DNA of 64,000 bases from Pseudohalocynthiibacter aestuariivivens (GTDB lineage Bacteria; Pseudomonadota; Alphaproteobacteria; Rhodobacterales; Rhodobacteraceae), in contig NZ_JAGFNU010000001.1 in the NCBI RefSeq assembly GCF_018457175.1, positions 310,001 to 374,000 on the forward strand. Direction: 5' to 3'. Numbering within the stretch: the stretch's first letter is position 1; every line of letters begins with the position of its first letter. The notes below the pieces were generated by a model. The model had not been told where the DNA came from. It did no database searches and was given only the letters and a program-made list of their open reading frames with translations. The position numbers were made by a program, and so were the translations under genes. Shown here in pieces: positions 17,023 to 25,861 of this stretch.

Positions 17023-18348
17023 ATGCAAACCAACTTTACCCCTGAGCAGATGAAAGACCCGGCGATAGAGCGTGCGAATGAGATTTTGCGCAGTTGCGTA
17101 CATTGTGGTTTTTGTACCGCGACATGTCCGACATATCAGGTGCTTGGGGATGAGCTTGATTCACCGCGTGGTCGGATTTACCTGATCAAAGAAATGCTGG
17201 AAACTGGCCGGCCAGCCGATGAGAAGACGGTTAAACATATTGATCGCTGTCTTTCCTGCCTTGCCTGCATGACGACCTGCCCGTCCGGGGTGCACTACAT
17301 GCATCTGGTTGATCAGGCGCGTGCCTACATTGAAAAGACGTATAAGCGGCCCTTTTCGGACAGGGCGCTACGGTGGTTGCTTGCGCGCATTCTTCCCTAT
17401 CCAACGCGGTTTCGTTTGGCCTTGCTTGGCGCAAAGATCGGACGACCTTTCGCTGGTTTGATGCCGGATGCGCGCCTTAAAGCGATGCTCGAGATGGCGC
17501 CGAAGAAAATTCCGCCAGTCAGCCGCAATGATGATCCGCAGGTTTTTAAGGCGATCGGGGAGCGTAAGAAACGTGTCGCGCTTATGACGGGCTGTGCACA
17601 AAAGGCGCTTAATACCGATATCAACGATGCCACCATCAGGCTGCTACAGCGGTTAGGTTGCGACGTGGTGATTGCGCGCGGAATGGGGTGTTGTGGGGCT
17701 TTGGTGCATCACATGGGCAAAGAAGAAGAAAGTCACGAGGCCGCTGCAAAGAACATTTCGGCATGGATGGCAGAGGTGAAAGGTGACGGTCTGGATGCGA
17801 TTGTCATCAACACCTCCGGATGTGGCACAACCGTCAAAGACTATGGACATATGTTCCGCAATGACCTGTTGGCTGCGGATGCTGCAAAGGTGTCGGAACT
17901 GGCGATGGATGTGAGCGAAGTTCTGATGCAACTCGATCTGCCTGAAGGTGCGGACAAAGGTTTACGCGTTGCCTATCATGCAGCTTGTTCATTGCAACAT
18001 GGCCAGCAGATCAAAACGTATCCCAAAACACTATTGAAACGCGCTGGGTTTACAGTTTTGGAGCCGGCCGATGCGCATCTTTGCTGCGGCTCGGCAGGGA
18101 CTTACAACCTCATGCAGCCGGAAATTTCCAAAGAACTGAAAGCACGAAAAATAAAAACCCTTGAGGCAAAGACACCGGATATCATCGCAGCTGGAAATAT
18201 CGGGTGCATGATGCAGATCGGTTCGGGAACAGAAGTTCCGATTGTGCATTCAGTCGAATTGCTGGATTGGGCGACAGGCGGCCCCAAGCCCCCGGCTCTC
18301 AGCGAAGAGGGTAAGAAGCACCCCCCGAATGTGCCAATTCTAAGATAG
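17023..18348 (+). CDS. glcF: Glycolate oxidase iron-sulfur subunit GlcF
   Basis: A 441-residue iron-sulfur subunit that passes electrons from GlcD/GlcE to the quinone pool. It has two ferredoxin-type [4Fe-4S] motifs (CVHCGFCTATCP near residue 27 and CLSCLACMTTCP near residue 77) and two CCG domains (MGCCGALVHHMG and LCCGSAGTYNLM). The ribosome site is GAGGAA. It is the last gene of the glcDEF set; about 60 bases separate it from the next gene, which has its own ribosome site. Confidence 0.96.
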   Translation: MQTNFTPEQMKDPAIERANEILRSCVHCGFCTATCPTYQVLGDELDSPRGRIYLIKEMLETGRPADEKTVKHIDRCLSCLACMTTCPSGVHYMHLVDQARAYIEKTYKRPFSDRALRWLLARILPYPTRFRLALLGAKIGRPFAGLMPDARLKAMLEMAPKKIPPVSRNDDPQVFKAIGERKKRVALMTGCAQKALNTDINDATIRLLQRLGCDVVIARGMGCCGALVHHMGKEEESHEAAAKNISAWMAEVKGDGLDAIVINTSGCGTTVKDYGHMFRNDLLAADAAKVSELAMDVSEVLMQLDLPEGADKGLRVAYHAACSLQHGQQIKTYPKTLLKRAGFTVLEPADAHLCCGSAGTYNLMQPEISKELKARKIKTLEAKTPDIIAAGNIGCMMQIGSGTEVPIVHSVELLDWATGGPKPPALSEEGKKHPPNVPILR

Positions 18349-18407
18349 ATTTCTGCCGTAATCCTGCCGTAAGCACCCACTAGTGTGGCTTGGTTATAGG
18401 AGAGATC

Positions 18408-19223
18408 ATGCGCGTTTTTCTAACAATTTTTGCATTTTTACTGAGCTTTTCGACATCTGCCTTTGCAGAGGACCCAAGCCCATTGCGTCAACTTATGACA
18501 GGCGATGACAGTCGCGGTTGGGAAGCCGTCGGAAGATTGAACATTGGAAGAAGTGGCATGTGCACCGGTGCGTTGATTGCGCCAGATCTGGTGCTTACCG
18601 CGGCCCATTGCGTTTATGACAAACATACCCACCGCATGGTTGACGCAACTCAGATTGAGTTTTTGGCCGGGCTTCGCAACGGCCGTGCCTCTGCCTATCG
18701 CTGGGTGGAAAGCGCAATGGTACACCCCGACTATTTTTACGATCCGGATGGCCGCCCTCAAATGCGTAACGATATTGCACTGCTTCGGCTGGTTCAACCA
18801 ATTCGAAACGGTTCAATTGTACCTTTTGAAACCTATGATCGCCCTTCAAAGGGTGATGAGGTTGGTGTTGTGTCCTATGCCCATGATCGTATGGAAACAC
18901 CAGCATTTCAGGAATCCTGCTTTGTCCTCGCGCGGCAGTCAGGTACACTTGTTATGTCTTGTGACGTAGATTTCGGGTCTTCGGGCGCCCCTGTGTTCAC
19001 AATTGTTGATGGCATCCCAAAGATCGTATCCGTTGTTTCTGCTAAAGCAGAGCTTGATACCAGGCGTGTGGCGATTGGCGCTTCTCTTGATGGTGCACTT
19101 CCTGAATTGCTGCTCGCTATGCAAAACGATTTGCGTCCCCCAACGCCGGAAGGTCCGGTTATCCGGCGTATCGGCCAAGGCCGCGCGCAGCAAGGATCAG
19201 GCGCAAAATTCGTACGTCCATAG
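18408..19223 (+). CDS. Secreted trypsin-like serine protease
   Basis: A 271-residue S1-family protease with an N-terminal signal peptide (FLTIFAFLLSFSTSAFA, cleavage near residue 20). The catalytic triad is visible as TAAHC (H67), NDIALL (D122) and GSSGAP (S192). The last is a variant of the usual GDSGGP; Ser replaces the Asp before the nucleophile, as in some V8/HtrA-like or degraded-specificity members. The start at 18408 has GGAGAG upstream; an earlier in-frame start has none. Role unknown; periplasmic or exported proteolysis is likely. Confidence 0.88.
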   Translation: MRVFLTIFAFLLSFSTSAFAEDPSPLRQLMTGDDSRGWEAVGRLNIGRSGMCTGALIAPDLVLTAAHCVYDKHTHRMVDATQIEFLAGLRNGRASAYRWVESAMVHPDYFYDPDGRPQMRNDIALLRLVQPIRNGSIVPFETYDRPSKGDEVGVVSYAHDRMETPAFQESCFVLARQSGTLVMSCDVDFGSSGAPVFTIVDGIPKIVSVVSAKAELDTRRVAIGASLDGALPELLLAMQNDLRPPTPEGPVIRRIGQGRAQQGSGAKFVRP

Positions 19224-19227
19224 GGGA

Positions 19228-19255
19228 CTTGAAAGCCGATTTTTTCGACATATTT
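19228..19255 (+). promoter_or_regulatory. Candidate RpoH (heat-shock sigma) promoter for hsp20
   Basis: CTTG at 19228-19231, then 17 bases, then CATATTT at 19249-19255. This fits the alphaproteobacterial RpoH pattern CTTG-N17-CyTATnT with one mismatch. It lies about 95 bases upstream of the Hsp20 ATG, right after the protease stop, and the downstream gene is a classical heat-shock gene, which supports the call. The consensus is from memory. Confidence 0.45.
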
Positions 19256-19348
19256 TATGTGTAGCAGGTGCCGAAGGTCGGGCCTGTTACATGCGAATGC
19301 CTGTCCAATGTGGAAGGCAGAACTGTTGTTGCTCTAAGGAGGATAACC

Positions 19349-19801
19349 ATGCGAGCTTATGATTTTTCACCACTTCACCGCGCGACTGTCGGTTTTGATC
19401 AAATTGCTGATTTGATGGACCGTGTTTTGACAAGCGATGTAAGCCAACCAACCTATCCCCCATATAATATCGAAAAAACAGCTGATGATGCGTATCGTAT
19501 TTCGTTGGCCGTTGCAGGGTTCACTGACGCAGACCTGAATGTCGAAGTTCGTGACAACGCACTGATCGTTTCAGCCCGCAAAGAGAAGGATGAAACGCAG
19601 CGGGCCTTTTTGCACAGGGGTATCGCGACACGTGCGTTTGAGCGGCGATTCCATCTTGCAGACCATATGCGTGTCACAGGTGCGAGCCACGTTGATGGAA
19701 TGCTTCATATCGATCTGATCCGCGAAGTGCCCGAAGCCCTGAAGCCGCGCCGTATCGAAATTGCGTCGTCAGGTGCAAAAGTGCTCGAAGCAGCTGAGTA
19801 A
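19349..19801 (+). CDS. Small heat-shock protein, Hsp20 family
   Basis: A 150-residue alpha-crystallin-type chaperone that binds unfolding proteins. The alpha-crystallin domain (about residues 40-130) includes YRISLAVAGFTDADLNVEV, LIVSARKE, FERRFHLADHM and GMLHIDLIREVPEALKPR, the IbpA-type ending. The start at 19349 has a perfect TAAGGAGG ribosome site; the longer in-frame extension upstream is not needed. A candidate heat-shock promoter lies upstream and a strong terminator follows, so it is probably a single-gene unit. Confidence 0.95.
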   Translation: MRAYDFSPLHRATVGFDQIADLMDRVLTSDVSQPTYPPYNIEKTADDAYRISLAVAGFTDADLNVEVRDNALIVSARKEKDETQRAFLHRGIATRAFERRFHLADHMRVTGASHVDGMLHIDLIREVPEALKPRRIEIASSGAKVLEAAE

Positions 19802-19826
19802 TCTAGTGCTTTAAATTGTTGTTAAG

Positions 19827-19854
19827 GCGCGCCGTTTCGCGGCGCGTCTTTTTT
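19827..19854 (+). terminator. Rho-independent terminator after hsp20
   Basis: An 8-pair GC-rich stem (GCGCGCCG / CGGCGCGT with a TTTCG loop) is followed by CTTTTTT. It lies 25 bases after the Hsp20 stop and before the amidotransferase gene. Confidence 0.85.
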
Positions 19855-19925
19855 GATGCGTTCCAAGCCCCTGATCTCTGTGGTAAGGAACGAAAAGTTG
19901 ATCCAATCTGAGAATTTTAATTCCT

Positions 19926-20669
19926 ATGAAGCCTTTTCTGATCCTGCAACTGCGCCCTGAACCGGAAGCCTCTGACAGTGAATTTGCAGCCTTTCTGAAA
20001 AAGGGTGAACTAAGCGAAGATCAAGTTCACAGAATTCGACTGGATCAGGAGGATATCCCGCAAAACCTGGACCTTGATTGTTTTTCGGGGATCATCGTTG
20101 GCGGTGGGCCCGGATGTGTAAGCGACCCCCTTGAAAAAAAATCCGAAACAGAAGCACGGATAGAGCAAGCAGTTTTAGGCGCAATGCCAAAAATTATTGA
20201 GCACGACATTCCCTTTCTTGGATGTTGTTATGGTATTGGTGTGCTCGCTCATCATTTAGGGGCGACAGTCAGCAAAGAAAAATATGGCGAAGAGGTTGGA
20301 ACCGCTGAATGTTCGGTGACGAACGAAGGTCGTAATGATCCTCTGCTTTCTGATGTACCGGAAAACTTCGGGGCCTTTGTTGGTCATAAAGAAGCGGTGC
20401 AGGAATTGCCCAAAGGATGCACTCATCTGCTGTCGTCCCCAACCTGTCCGTTTCAGATGATCCGCTACAAAGAAAATATTTATGCAACCCAGTTTCATCC
20501 AGAGGCGGATGGCGCGGAATTTGAAGCGCGTATTCATATTTACAAGCACAGAGGGTACTTTCCACCTGAAGACGCGGATCGGCTAATAAAACTTTGCCGG
20601 TCAGCAGATGTTCACGCACCAGAGGCGATTTTGCGGAATTTCGTAAACAGATACGCAGACGTCACCTGA
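19926..20669 (+). CDS. Class I glutamine amidotransferase-like protein
   Basis: A 247-residue stand-alone class I amidotransferase domain. The triad is present: C101 in FLGCCYGIG, and H191 and E193 in TQFHPEAD. These are the GMP synthase/YfeJ-like motifs that hydrolyse glutamine. There is no synthetase domain, so it may act on its own, for example on gamma-glutamyl compounds, or with a separate partner. It has its own promoter region after the hsp20 terminator and is convergent with the VWA gene. Substrate not inferable. Confidence 0.88.
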   Translation: MKPFLILQLRPEPEASDSEFAAFLKKGELSEDQVHRIRLDQEDIPQNLDLDCFSGIIVGGGPGCVSDPLEKKSETEARIEQAVLGAMPKIIEHDIPFLGCCYGIGVLAHHLGATVSKEKYGEEVGTAECSVTNEGRNDPLLSDVPENFGAFVGHKEAVQELPKGCTHLLSSPTCPFQMIRYKENIYATQFHPEADGAEFEARIHIYKHRGYFPPEDADRLIKLCRSADVHAPEAILRNFVNRYADVT

Positions 20670-20683
20670 TTTCTTTATTCTGA

Positions 20684-20724
20684 AAATATCCCCGCCGGAG
20701 GCAAAATCCTTTGAAAGGATTTTC
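20684..20724. repeat. Intergenic repeat AAATATCCCCGCCGGAGGCA with adjoining palindrome
   Basis: AAATATCCCCGCCGGAGGCA at 20684-20703 is base-for-base the same as the left arm of the inverted repeat at 29276. It runs into AAAATCCTTT, one G, AAAGGATTTT, a 10-pair palindrome. It lies between two converging genes, where it could end transcription from both sides. It belongs to the same repeat family as the copies near 13083, 15800 and 29276. Confidence 0.6.
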
Positions 20725-20768
20725 TGCTCTGCCACCGACGGGTCGCTTTAGATTGCCCTGTATCTACA

Positions 20769-22814
20769 TCATTTCGATGAAAGCGTTTCAGCAAGGCGCA
20801 TCAGTGTCACCGCTTCGCTGCGATACCCAAAGCTGTCGTCACCACGTGCGTCAGACGCCAGAGCAATCGCATCAGTATAAGTCCAGTCTCCGATGTAAGT
20901 ACTGTTCCTCAGTAATTGGCCGAAACCGGCGATGGCGCTGGCAAACAAGATGTCTTCAGAAACAATACCAAGATCTTGCTGAATCGGTGTTTCGATCAGG
21001 TGGCTCACGTCCTCGCCCGGTGTTTTGTAGCGCAGCTTCAGAAACCCAAGCTCGGCAGAGCCGTTTGTCTCAGGTTCAGGTGCATAGCGCAGCGCATCGG
21101 TCAGAACAGCGTCAGAGCCAACAGGCGTTACTTCGTAAATCGCCGTCACTGAATGCCCTGCACCAATCTCACCCGCATCAACGGCATCATTGTTGAAGTC
21201 CTCGCGCCGCAAAGCACGGGTTTCATAACCAATCAACCGATATTCGGCAATCTGTGCCGGGTTGAACTCGACCTGAATTTTCACGTCGTTGGCAATTGGG
21301 AACAGTGCGCCGGAAAGCTGGTCAACCATCACCTTTTGGGCTTCTGACAAAGTGTCGATATATGCGGCCTGTCCGTTTCCGTTTTGCGCCAGCGCCTGCA
21401 TGGTTGCATCATCCAGATTTCCGCGACCAAAACCTAAAACCGAAAGATAGGTGCCACTGTCGCGCTTGCCTTCGATATAGGTTTTCAATTCATCTGGGTC
21501 GTAAATTCCGACATTAAAATCACCGTCTGTTGCCAGGATTACCCGGCCAATCTCCCCGTCTTTTGACATGCCTTCGGCGACGGCATAAGCCTGCTGCAAT
21601 CCAGCCTGCCCAGCGGTTGAACCACCGGCGCTGAGGTTGTTAAGCGCTTCCATTATTGTTGCACGCTCAGACGCAGGGGTTGGCTCAAGCACCTGCCCGG
21701 CACTGCCTGCATAGGTCACGATAGCAACCTGATCTTCCGGGCGCAGTTCTGTCAGCATCAACCGGAAACTCTGAATCAGTAGTGGCAGCTTGTCGGGCTG
21801 ATTCATTGACCCGGAGGTGTCGATCAGAAACACCAGATTAAGGGGTGGGCGTTCTTCAGCCTCAGGAAGCTGACCCTGAATGCCGATGTGAACCAATTTG
21901 GTGCCTTCGTTCCAAGGGGTCGGCAGTACGGTCACGGTCTGGTTGAACGGAACATCCCCCTCTGGGCCCGCATAGGCATAGGGGAAATAGTTCACCATTT
22001 CTTCAACCCGGACAGAATCTGGATCTGGCAAATAACCATTCATCAGCGAAGACCGGACAACGGAGTAAGAGGCCGTGTCGACATCAATCGAAAAGGTCGA
22101 GACCGGGTTTTCCGACGTGATTTGAAGCGGGCTGGTTTCCTCGTTCGAAAACGCCTCTGTGTTTTCTTCGGGCTGAGGCGCAATAGCATCGGCAACAAAC
22201 CCTTCCACCCTACGTTCGCGGGTAGCTAACGGAGCGGCGGCAAAAAGACCGCCCATAGGGGCTGATTCTCGAGCGACGGGTTCCGACATAAAGGGCTCTT
22301 CAACAAATATATCGAGCGCTGCGGAATTAGAGGTTGAATCCGAGAGTGATTGGGTCTGTGAGGGGGTACTTGTACTTGAAGGGGCTTGAAGTTCCTTACT
22401 CACATCTTCTTCCACAGCAGCAATTTCTTGCTCTACAACGGGCTCAGCTTGCGCCCTTTGCGAGGTGTCCTGATCCGTACTAACAACGGGTTCAAAAGTG
22501 GCGGGTGGCGTCAAAAGCCCTTTGTTTTCTGGGGCTAAAACAAGAACGATAAGCCCGATAGCTGCAAGGCTGGTAGTGGCGGTTAGCGCACCCTTCATGG
22601 AAATTGATTTAAGCATCGACATTACTCCTCTCATAAACCCCTTGGTTTCAGGGTGATCAGAGGTAAGACGTGCAGCATCGGTGGATTCTTGGGCGCGAGC
22701 GAAATTTTCTTTCGCCATCCGCAGGTTTGCCGCTTTTTTAGCGGGGTCAGGCGCGGGCGTCGCAGCACGCAGTGCGGCTTTCAGAGCGTCGAGGTCGTCA
22801 AATTTATCTGTCAT
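20769..22814 (-). CDS. YfbK-type VWA membrane protein, likely partner of the ECF sigma factor
   Basis: A 681-residue protein. An N-terminal cytosolic segment of about 72 residues is followed by one membrane helix (residues 75-95), an acidic Ser/Thr/Gln-rich linker (100-235), the YfbK N-terminal domain (STFSIDVDTASYSVVRSSL), a VWA domain with an intact MIDAS (DTSGS at 332-336) and the YfbK C-terminal domain. Its start overlaps the stop of the upstream sigma factor gene (ATGA). The short cytosolic N-terminus before a membrane helix matches the position of an anti-sigma domain, so it may hold the sigma factor until an outside signal arrives. That role is inferred. Confidence 0.88.
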   Translation of the reverse strand: MTDKFDDLDALKAALRAATPAPDPAKKAANLRMAKENFARAQESTDAARLTSDHPETKGFMRGVMSMLKSISMKGALTATTSLAAIGLIVLVLAPENKGLLTPPATFEPVVSTDQDTSQRAQAEPVVEQEIAAVEEDVSKELQAPSSTSTPSQTQSLSDSTSNSAALDIFVEEPFMSEPVARESAPMGGLFAAAPLATRERRVEGFVADAIAPQPEENTEAFSNEETSPLQITSENPVSTFSIDVDTASYSVVRSSLMNGYLPDPDSVRVEEMVNYFPYAYAGPEGDVPFNQTVTVLPTPWNEGTKLVHIGIQGQLPEAEERPPLNLVFLIDTSGSMNQPDKLPLLIQSFRLMLTELRPEDQVAIVTYAGSAGQVLEPTPASERATIMEALNNLSAGGSTAGQAGLQQAYAVAEGMSKDGEIGRVILATDGDFNVGIYDPDELKTYIEGKRDSGTYLSVLGFGRGNLDDATMQALAQNGNGQAAYIDTLSEAQKVMVDQLSGALFPIANDVKIQVEFNPAQIAEYRLIGYETRALRREDFNNDAVDAGEIGAGHSVTAIYEVTPVGSDAVLTDALRYAPEPETNGSAELGFLKLRYKTPGEDVSHLIETPIQQDLGIVSEDILFASAIAGFGQLLRNSTYIGDWTYTDAIALASDARGDDSFGYRSEAVTLMRLAETLSSK

Positions 22815-23380
22815 GACTGAGCCTCCTTTTCATGAATGCGGCGCAGGTATTTTTTAACTTCGGACATGCGCCAGGCAACGGTGCCTTCCGATATGCCCAG
22901 CACGTCAGCGGCGTCGGATTGGGACAGCTCTTCACCCAGTATCAGTGCCACGGTGTCGCGCAGGTCAGGTGGCAGGGTTGTCATTGTCTGTGTCAGCCAG
23001 TCTATGTCTTGTTGCGTTTCGCGATTTTCCGCGCGACGGTTGACTTCCCAGTTGCCCCAGCCGTCCGCTGCGCGTGCATGGCTCGCCATACGGCGGCGGC
23101 GATCATGTGCAGCGTTCACGGTCACCCTGTAAAGCCAGGTGGTAAACCGCGCCGCACCGCGAAACCCATTCAGCTTTGCGGGTAGCGCTGCGCAAATGTC
23201 CTGTGTCAGGTCCTCTGCGTCAACGCGACTACCGGTGAGCCGAAAGGCAAAGCCAAACAGCCGGTCATAGTGACGTTCAACAAGCAGCGAGAAGGCAGAA
23301 GAATCTCCGCCTGCTGCTGCAATTGCCAAAGCTTCATCACTTGTTTTCATGCGCATCACATTGGGTATGACGCATGGCAA
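22811..23380 (-). CDS. ECF-type RNA polymerase sigma factor
   Basis: A 189-residue extracytoplasmic-function sigma factor. Region 2 reads HYDRLFGFAFRLTGSRVDAE, then DLTQDICAALPAKL with FTTWLYRVTVNAAHDRRRR. Region 4 is LPPDLRDTVALILGEELSQS followed by DAADVLGISEGTVAWRMSEV. The start is uncertain: in-frame ATGs also lie at 23356 and 23350, and the latter (MKTSDEALAI) fits where homology begins. It is coupled to the YfbK-type VWA gene downstream, suggesting a sigma and regulator pair. Target promoters are not known. Confidence 0.92.
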   Translation of the reverse strand: MPCVIPNVMRMKTSDEALAIAAAGGDSSAFSLLVERHYDRLFGFAFRLTGSRVDAEDLTQDICAALPAKLNGFRGAARFTTWLYRVTVNAAHDRRRRMASHARAADGWGNWEVNRRAENRETQQDIDWLTQTMTTLPPDLRDTVALILGEELSQSDAADVLGISEGTVAWRMSEVKKYLRRIHEKEAQS

Positions 23381-23428
23381 AGGTCAATCCTTGGCAGATT
23401 TTTAATTATTTTTGGCAAACAAGCAAAG

Positions 23429-23450
23429 GGCGCGGCCCAGGGACCGCGCC
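23429..23450 (-). terminator. GC-rich hairpin between the aldehyde dehydrogenase and sigma genes
   Basis: GGCGCGG and CCGCGCC form a 7-pair stem in the gap after the succinate-semialdehyde dehydrogenase gene and before the sigma factor start. The T-run is on the plus-strand side, and only a short pyrimidine run follows on the minus strand. It is a likely but imperfect terminator for the dehydrogenase. Confidence 0.5.
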
Positions 23451-23494
23451 TTTTCTTACGTTCTGCAGAAATGAACTTGCGTCAGGTCAGCCGA

Positions 23495-24973
23495 TCAGAC
23501 CGACATGCAGAGATACTTCATCTCCAGATATTCTTCGATGCCGTGGTGTGACCCTTCGCGACCAAGACCGGACTGTTTGACACCGCCGAAAGGCGCAACT
23601 TCGGTTGAGATCAGACCGGTATTGATACCAACCATGCCATACTCCAGAGCTTCGGCCACTTTATAAACGCGGCTAAGGTCCTTTGCGTAGAAGTAGGAAG
23701 CGAGCCCGAAGATGGTGTCATTGGCCATCTCGATGACCTCTTCCTCTGTTTCAAATTTGAACAGTGGTGCAAGTGGGCCAAAGGTTTCGTCCTGTGCAAC
23801 CATCATGTCTTGTGTCACGCCGGTTACGATTGTTGGCTCGTAGAATGTACCACCCAGGGTATGTGATTTCCCGCCCGCTGCTAGTTTGGCACCTTTTGAT
23901 GTAGCGTCTGCAAGGTGCTCTTCGACCTTTGCAACAGCTTCGGTATTGATCAGTGGTCCAGTTGTTGTACCAGCAGTCAGGCCATCGCCGACATTGAGCT
24001 TAGCAACCGCTGCTGCCAGCTTCTCTGCAAAGGCATCGTAAACCCCGGCCTGAACGTATATGCGGTTCGCGCAGACGCAGGTCTGGCCGTTGTTGCGGAA
24101 CTTGCAAATCATTGCACCTTCAACCGCAGCATCAAGATCAGCGTCGTCAAACACGATGAACGGTGCGTTGCCACCCAATTCCATCGAGCATTTCATGACT
24201 TGGTCAGCGGCCTGACGCAGCAAGATGCGCCCAACTTCGGTTGAGCCGGTGAATGTCAGTTTGCGCACAGTTGGGTTCTCGCAAAACTCTTTGCCGATCT
24301 CGGACGAGCGTGATGAAGGAATGACGGATAAAACGCCTTTTGGTATTCCGGCCCGGTCCGCGAGCACACCAAGCGCCAGCGCTGAAAGCGGCGTTTCCGC
24401 AGCTGGCCGCGCAACAAAAGCGCATCCCGCCGCCAAAGCTGGCGCAGCTTTACGTGTGATCATGGCGTTTGGGAAATTCCACGGGGTAATAGAGCCAACA
24501 ACGCCGATTGGTTGTTTGATTACCGTTATGCGTTTGTCCGGCTGATGGCCCGGAATGGTTTCGCCGTAGGTGCGTTTTGCTTCTTCTGCGAACCATTCGA
24601 CAAATGAGGCGCCATATATAATTTCGCCTTTGGCTTCGGCATGGGGCTTGCCCATTTCAGCCGTCAGAATTGTTGCAAGATCGTCAGCGTTGGCGATCAT
24701 CAGGTCAAACCATTTGCGCAGAATGGCGGCACGTTCTTTTGCTGTTTGGGCGGCCCATTTCTTTTGCGCGATGCGCGCAGCTTCGATTGCACCGGCGGTT
24801 TGGGCGCGGCTAATGTCGGCAACGGAAACGATCACGTCACCGCGTGCAGGGTTTGACACATCAAAGGTTTCGCCGTTTTCGCCATCTACCCATTCTCCAG
24901 CAACATAACCCTTTGTCGCGAGAAGGGCCGGATCGTTAAGCAGATTTGCTAAATTTGTTACGGAATCGAGCAT
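23495..24973 (-). CDS. gabD: NAD(P)-dependent succinate-semialdehyde dehydrogenase
   Basis: A 492-residue aldehyde dehydrogenase closest to the GabD group, which oxidises succinate semialdehyde to succinate in GABA degradation. Catalytic E265 lies in MELGGNAPF and catalytic C299 in [14 protein letters not shown], the latter wording typical of GabD. The N-terminal [20 protein letters not shown] and C-terminal [20 protein letters not shown] also fit. The ATG at 24973 is chosen because GGAGG sits just upstream; the frame runs on to 25036 without a site. No GABA transaminase is adjacent, so other semialdehydes remain possible. Confidence 0.9.
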   Translation of the reverse strand: MLDSVTNLANLLNDPALLATKGYVAGEWVDGENGETFDVSNPARGDVIVSVADISRAQTAGAIEAARIAQKKWAAQTAKERAAILRKWFDLMIANADDLATILTAEMGKPHAEAKGEIIYGASFVEWFAEEAKRTYGETIPGHQPDKRITVIKQPIGVVGSITPWNFPNAMITRKAAPALAAGCAFVARPAAETPLSALALGVLADRAGIPKGVLSVIPSSRSSEIGKEFCENPTVRKLTFTGSTEVGRILLRQAADQVMKCSMELGGNAPFIVFDDADLDAAVEGAMICKFRNNGQTCVCANRIYVQAGVYDAFAEKLAAAVAKLNVGDGLTAGTTTGPLINTEAVAKVEEHLADATSKGAKLAAGGKSHTLGGTFYEPTIVTGVTQDMMVAQDETFGPLAPLFKFETEEEVIEMANDTIFGLASYFYAKDLSRVYKVAEALEYGMVGINTGLISTEVAPFGGVKQSGLGREGSHHGIEEYLEMKYLCMSV

Positions 24974-25053
24974 GAATGCCTCCATTTGATCATATTGCGC
25001 TGACAAAGCACGACAGGTAAGCCTTGTCCATACCACAAATAGGGGACGCTATA

Positions 25054-25860
25054 ATGACAGATTGGGATGATGCCTATGCAAACAGGGCCTATATTGAAGA
25101 TGGGGAAAGCTATCCTGACCGCTGGGCAGATGAAGCCAGAGAGTGGCGCGAGGTAGAACATGCGATTGGCCGTGCCCGTTTGAACATTTCGTATGGTGCA
25201 GGTGCGCGCGAATTGTTGGATCTATTTTTACCCGCCGGACGACCCGCTGGAATTGTTGTGTTTGTGCACGGTGGCTATTGGCGCGATTTCAACAAATCCT
25301 TTTGGTCCCATCTGGCTGCCGGGGCAACAGCACGGGACTGGGCTGTCGCAATGCCGTCTTATACATTGGTGCCCGACGCTCGTATCTCTGAAATCACAGC
25401 GGAAATTGCGCGCGCTGTTCATAAAGCCGCTGAACTTGTTGCTGGGCCGATCATTCTGAGTGGCCATTCGGCCGGTGGCCATCTGGTTGCGCGAATGCTG
25501 TGCCAGGATATTGTGCTAAGCGAAGACGTGTCACGCCGTTTGCAGCGGGTGGTTCCGATTTCACCTCTGTCCGATTTGCGACCTCTGCTGAAAACAACAA
25601 TGAACGAAGATTTTCAGATGGATGCTGCTGAGGCTGCGGCTGAAAGCCCGGTGCTGGAAACAAACCCTCGTGATGTTCCTGTGACTGTCTGGGTTGGCGG
25701 CGATGAACGCCCGGCCTTTCTGGATCAGGCGCAATGGCTGGCCGACGCATGGCCGCGCGCCGAGGTCGTAGTTGCGCCCGGTCTCCATCATTTCAATGTT
25801 ATCGAGGGATTGGCAGATTCTGAAAGTTCACTGACAAATGCGCTTTTCGCACTTGCTTAA
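25054..25860 (+). CDS. Alpha/beta hydrolase, arylformamidase (kynurenine formamidase)-like
   Basis: A 268-residue alpha/beta hydrolase. The HGGYWRDF oxyanion motif near residue 78 is the hallmark of the arylformamidase group that cleaves N-formylkynurenine. The nucleophile lies in SGHSAGGH, the acid in VWVGGDERPAF and the His in APGLHHFNVIEGL. The ATG at 25054 has AGGGGA upstream; the longer frame would need a TTG. It stands alone on the plus strand, divergent from the dehydrogenase gene. No other tryptophan-catabolic genes are nearby, so the substrate is uncertain. Confidence 0.85.
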   Translation: MTDWDDAYANRAYIEDGESYPDRWADEAREWREVEHAIGRARLNISYGAGARELLDLFLPAGRPAGIVVFVHGGYWRDFNKSFWSHLAAGATARDWAVAMPSYTLVPDARISEITAEIARAVHKAAELVAGPIILSGHSAGGHLVARMLCQDIVLSEDVSRRLQRVVPISPLSDLRPLLKTTMNEDFQMDAAEAAAESPVLETNPRDVPVTVWVGGDERPAFLDQAQWLADAWPRAEVVVAPGLHHFNVIEGLADSESSLTNALFALA

Positions 25861-25861
25861 C

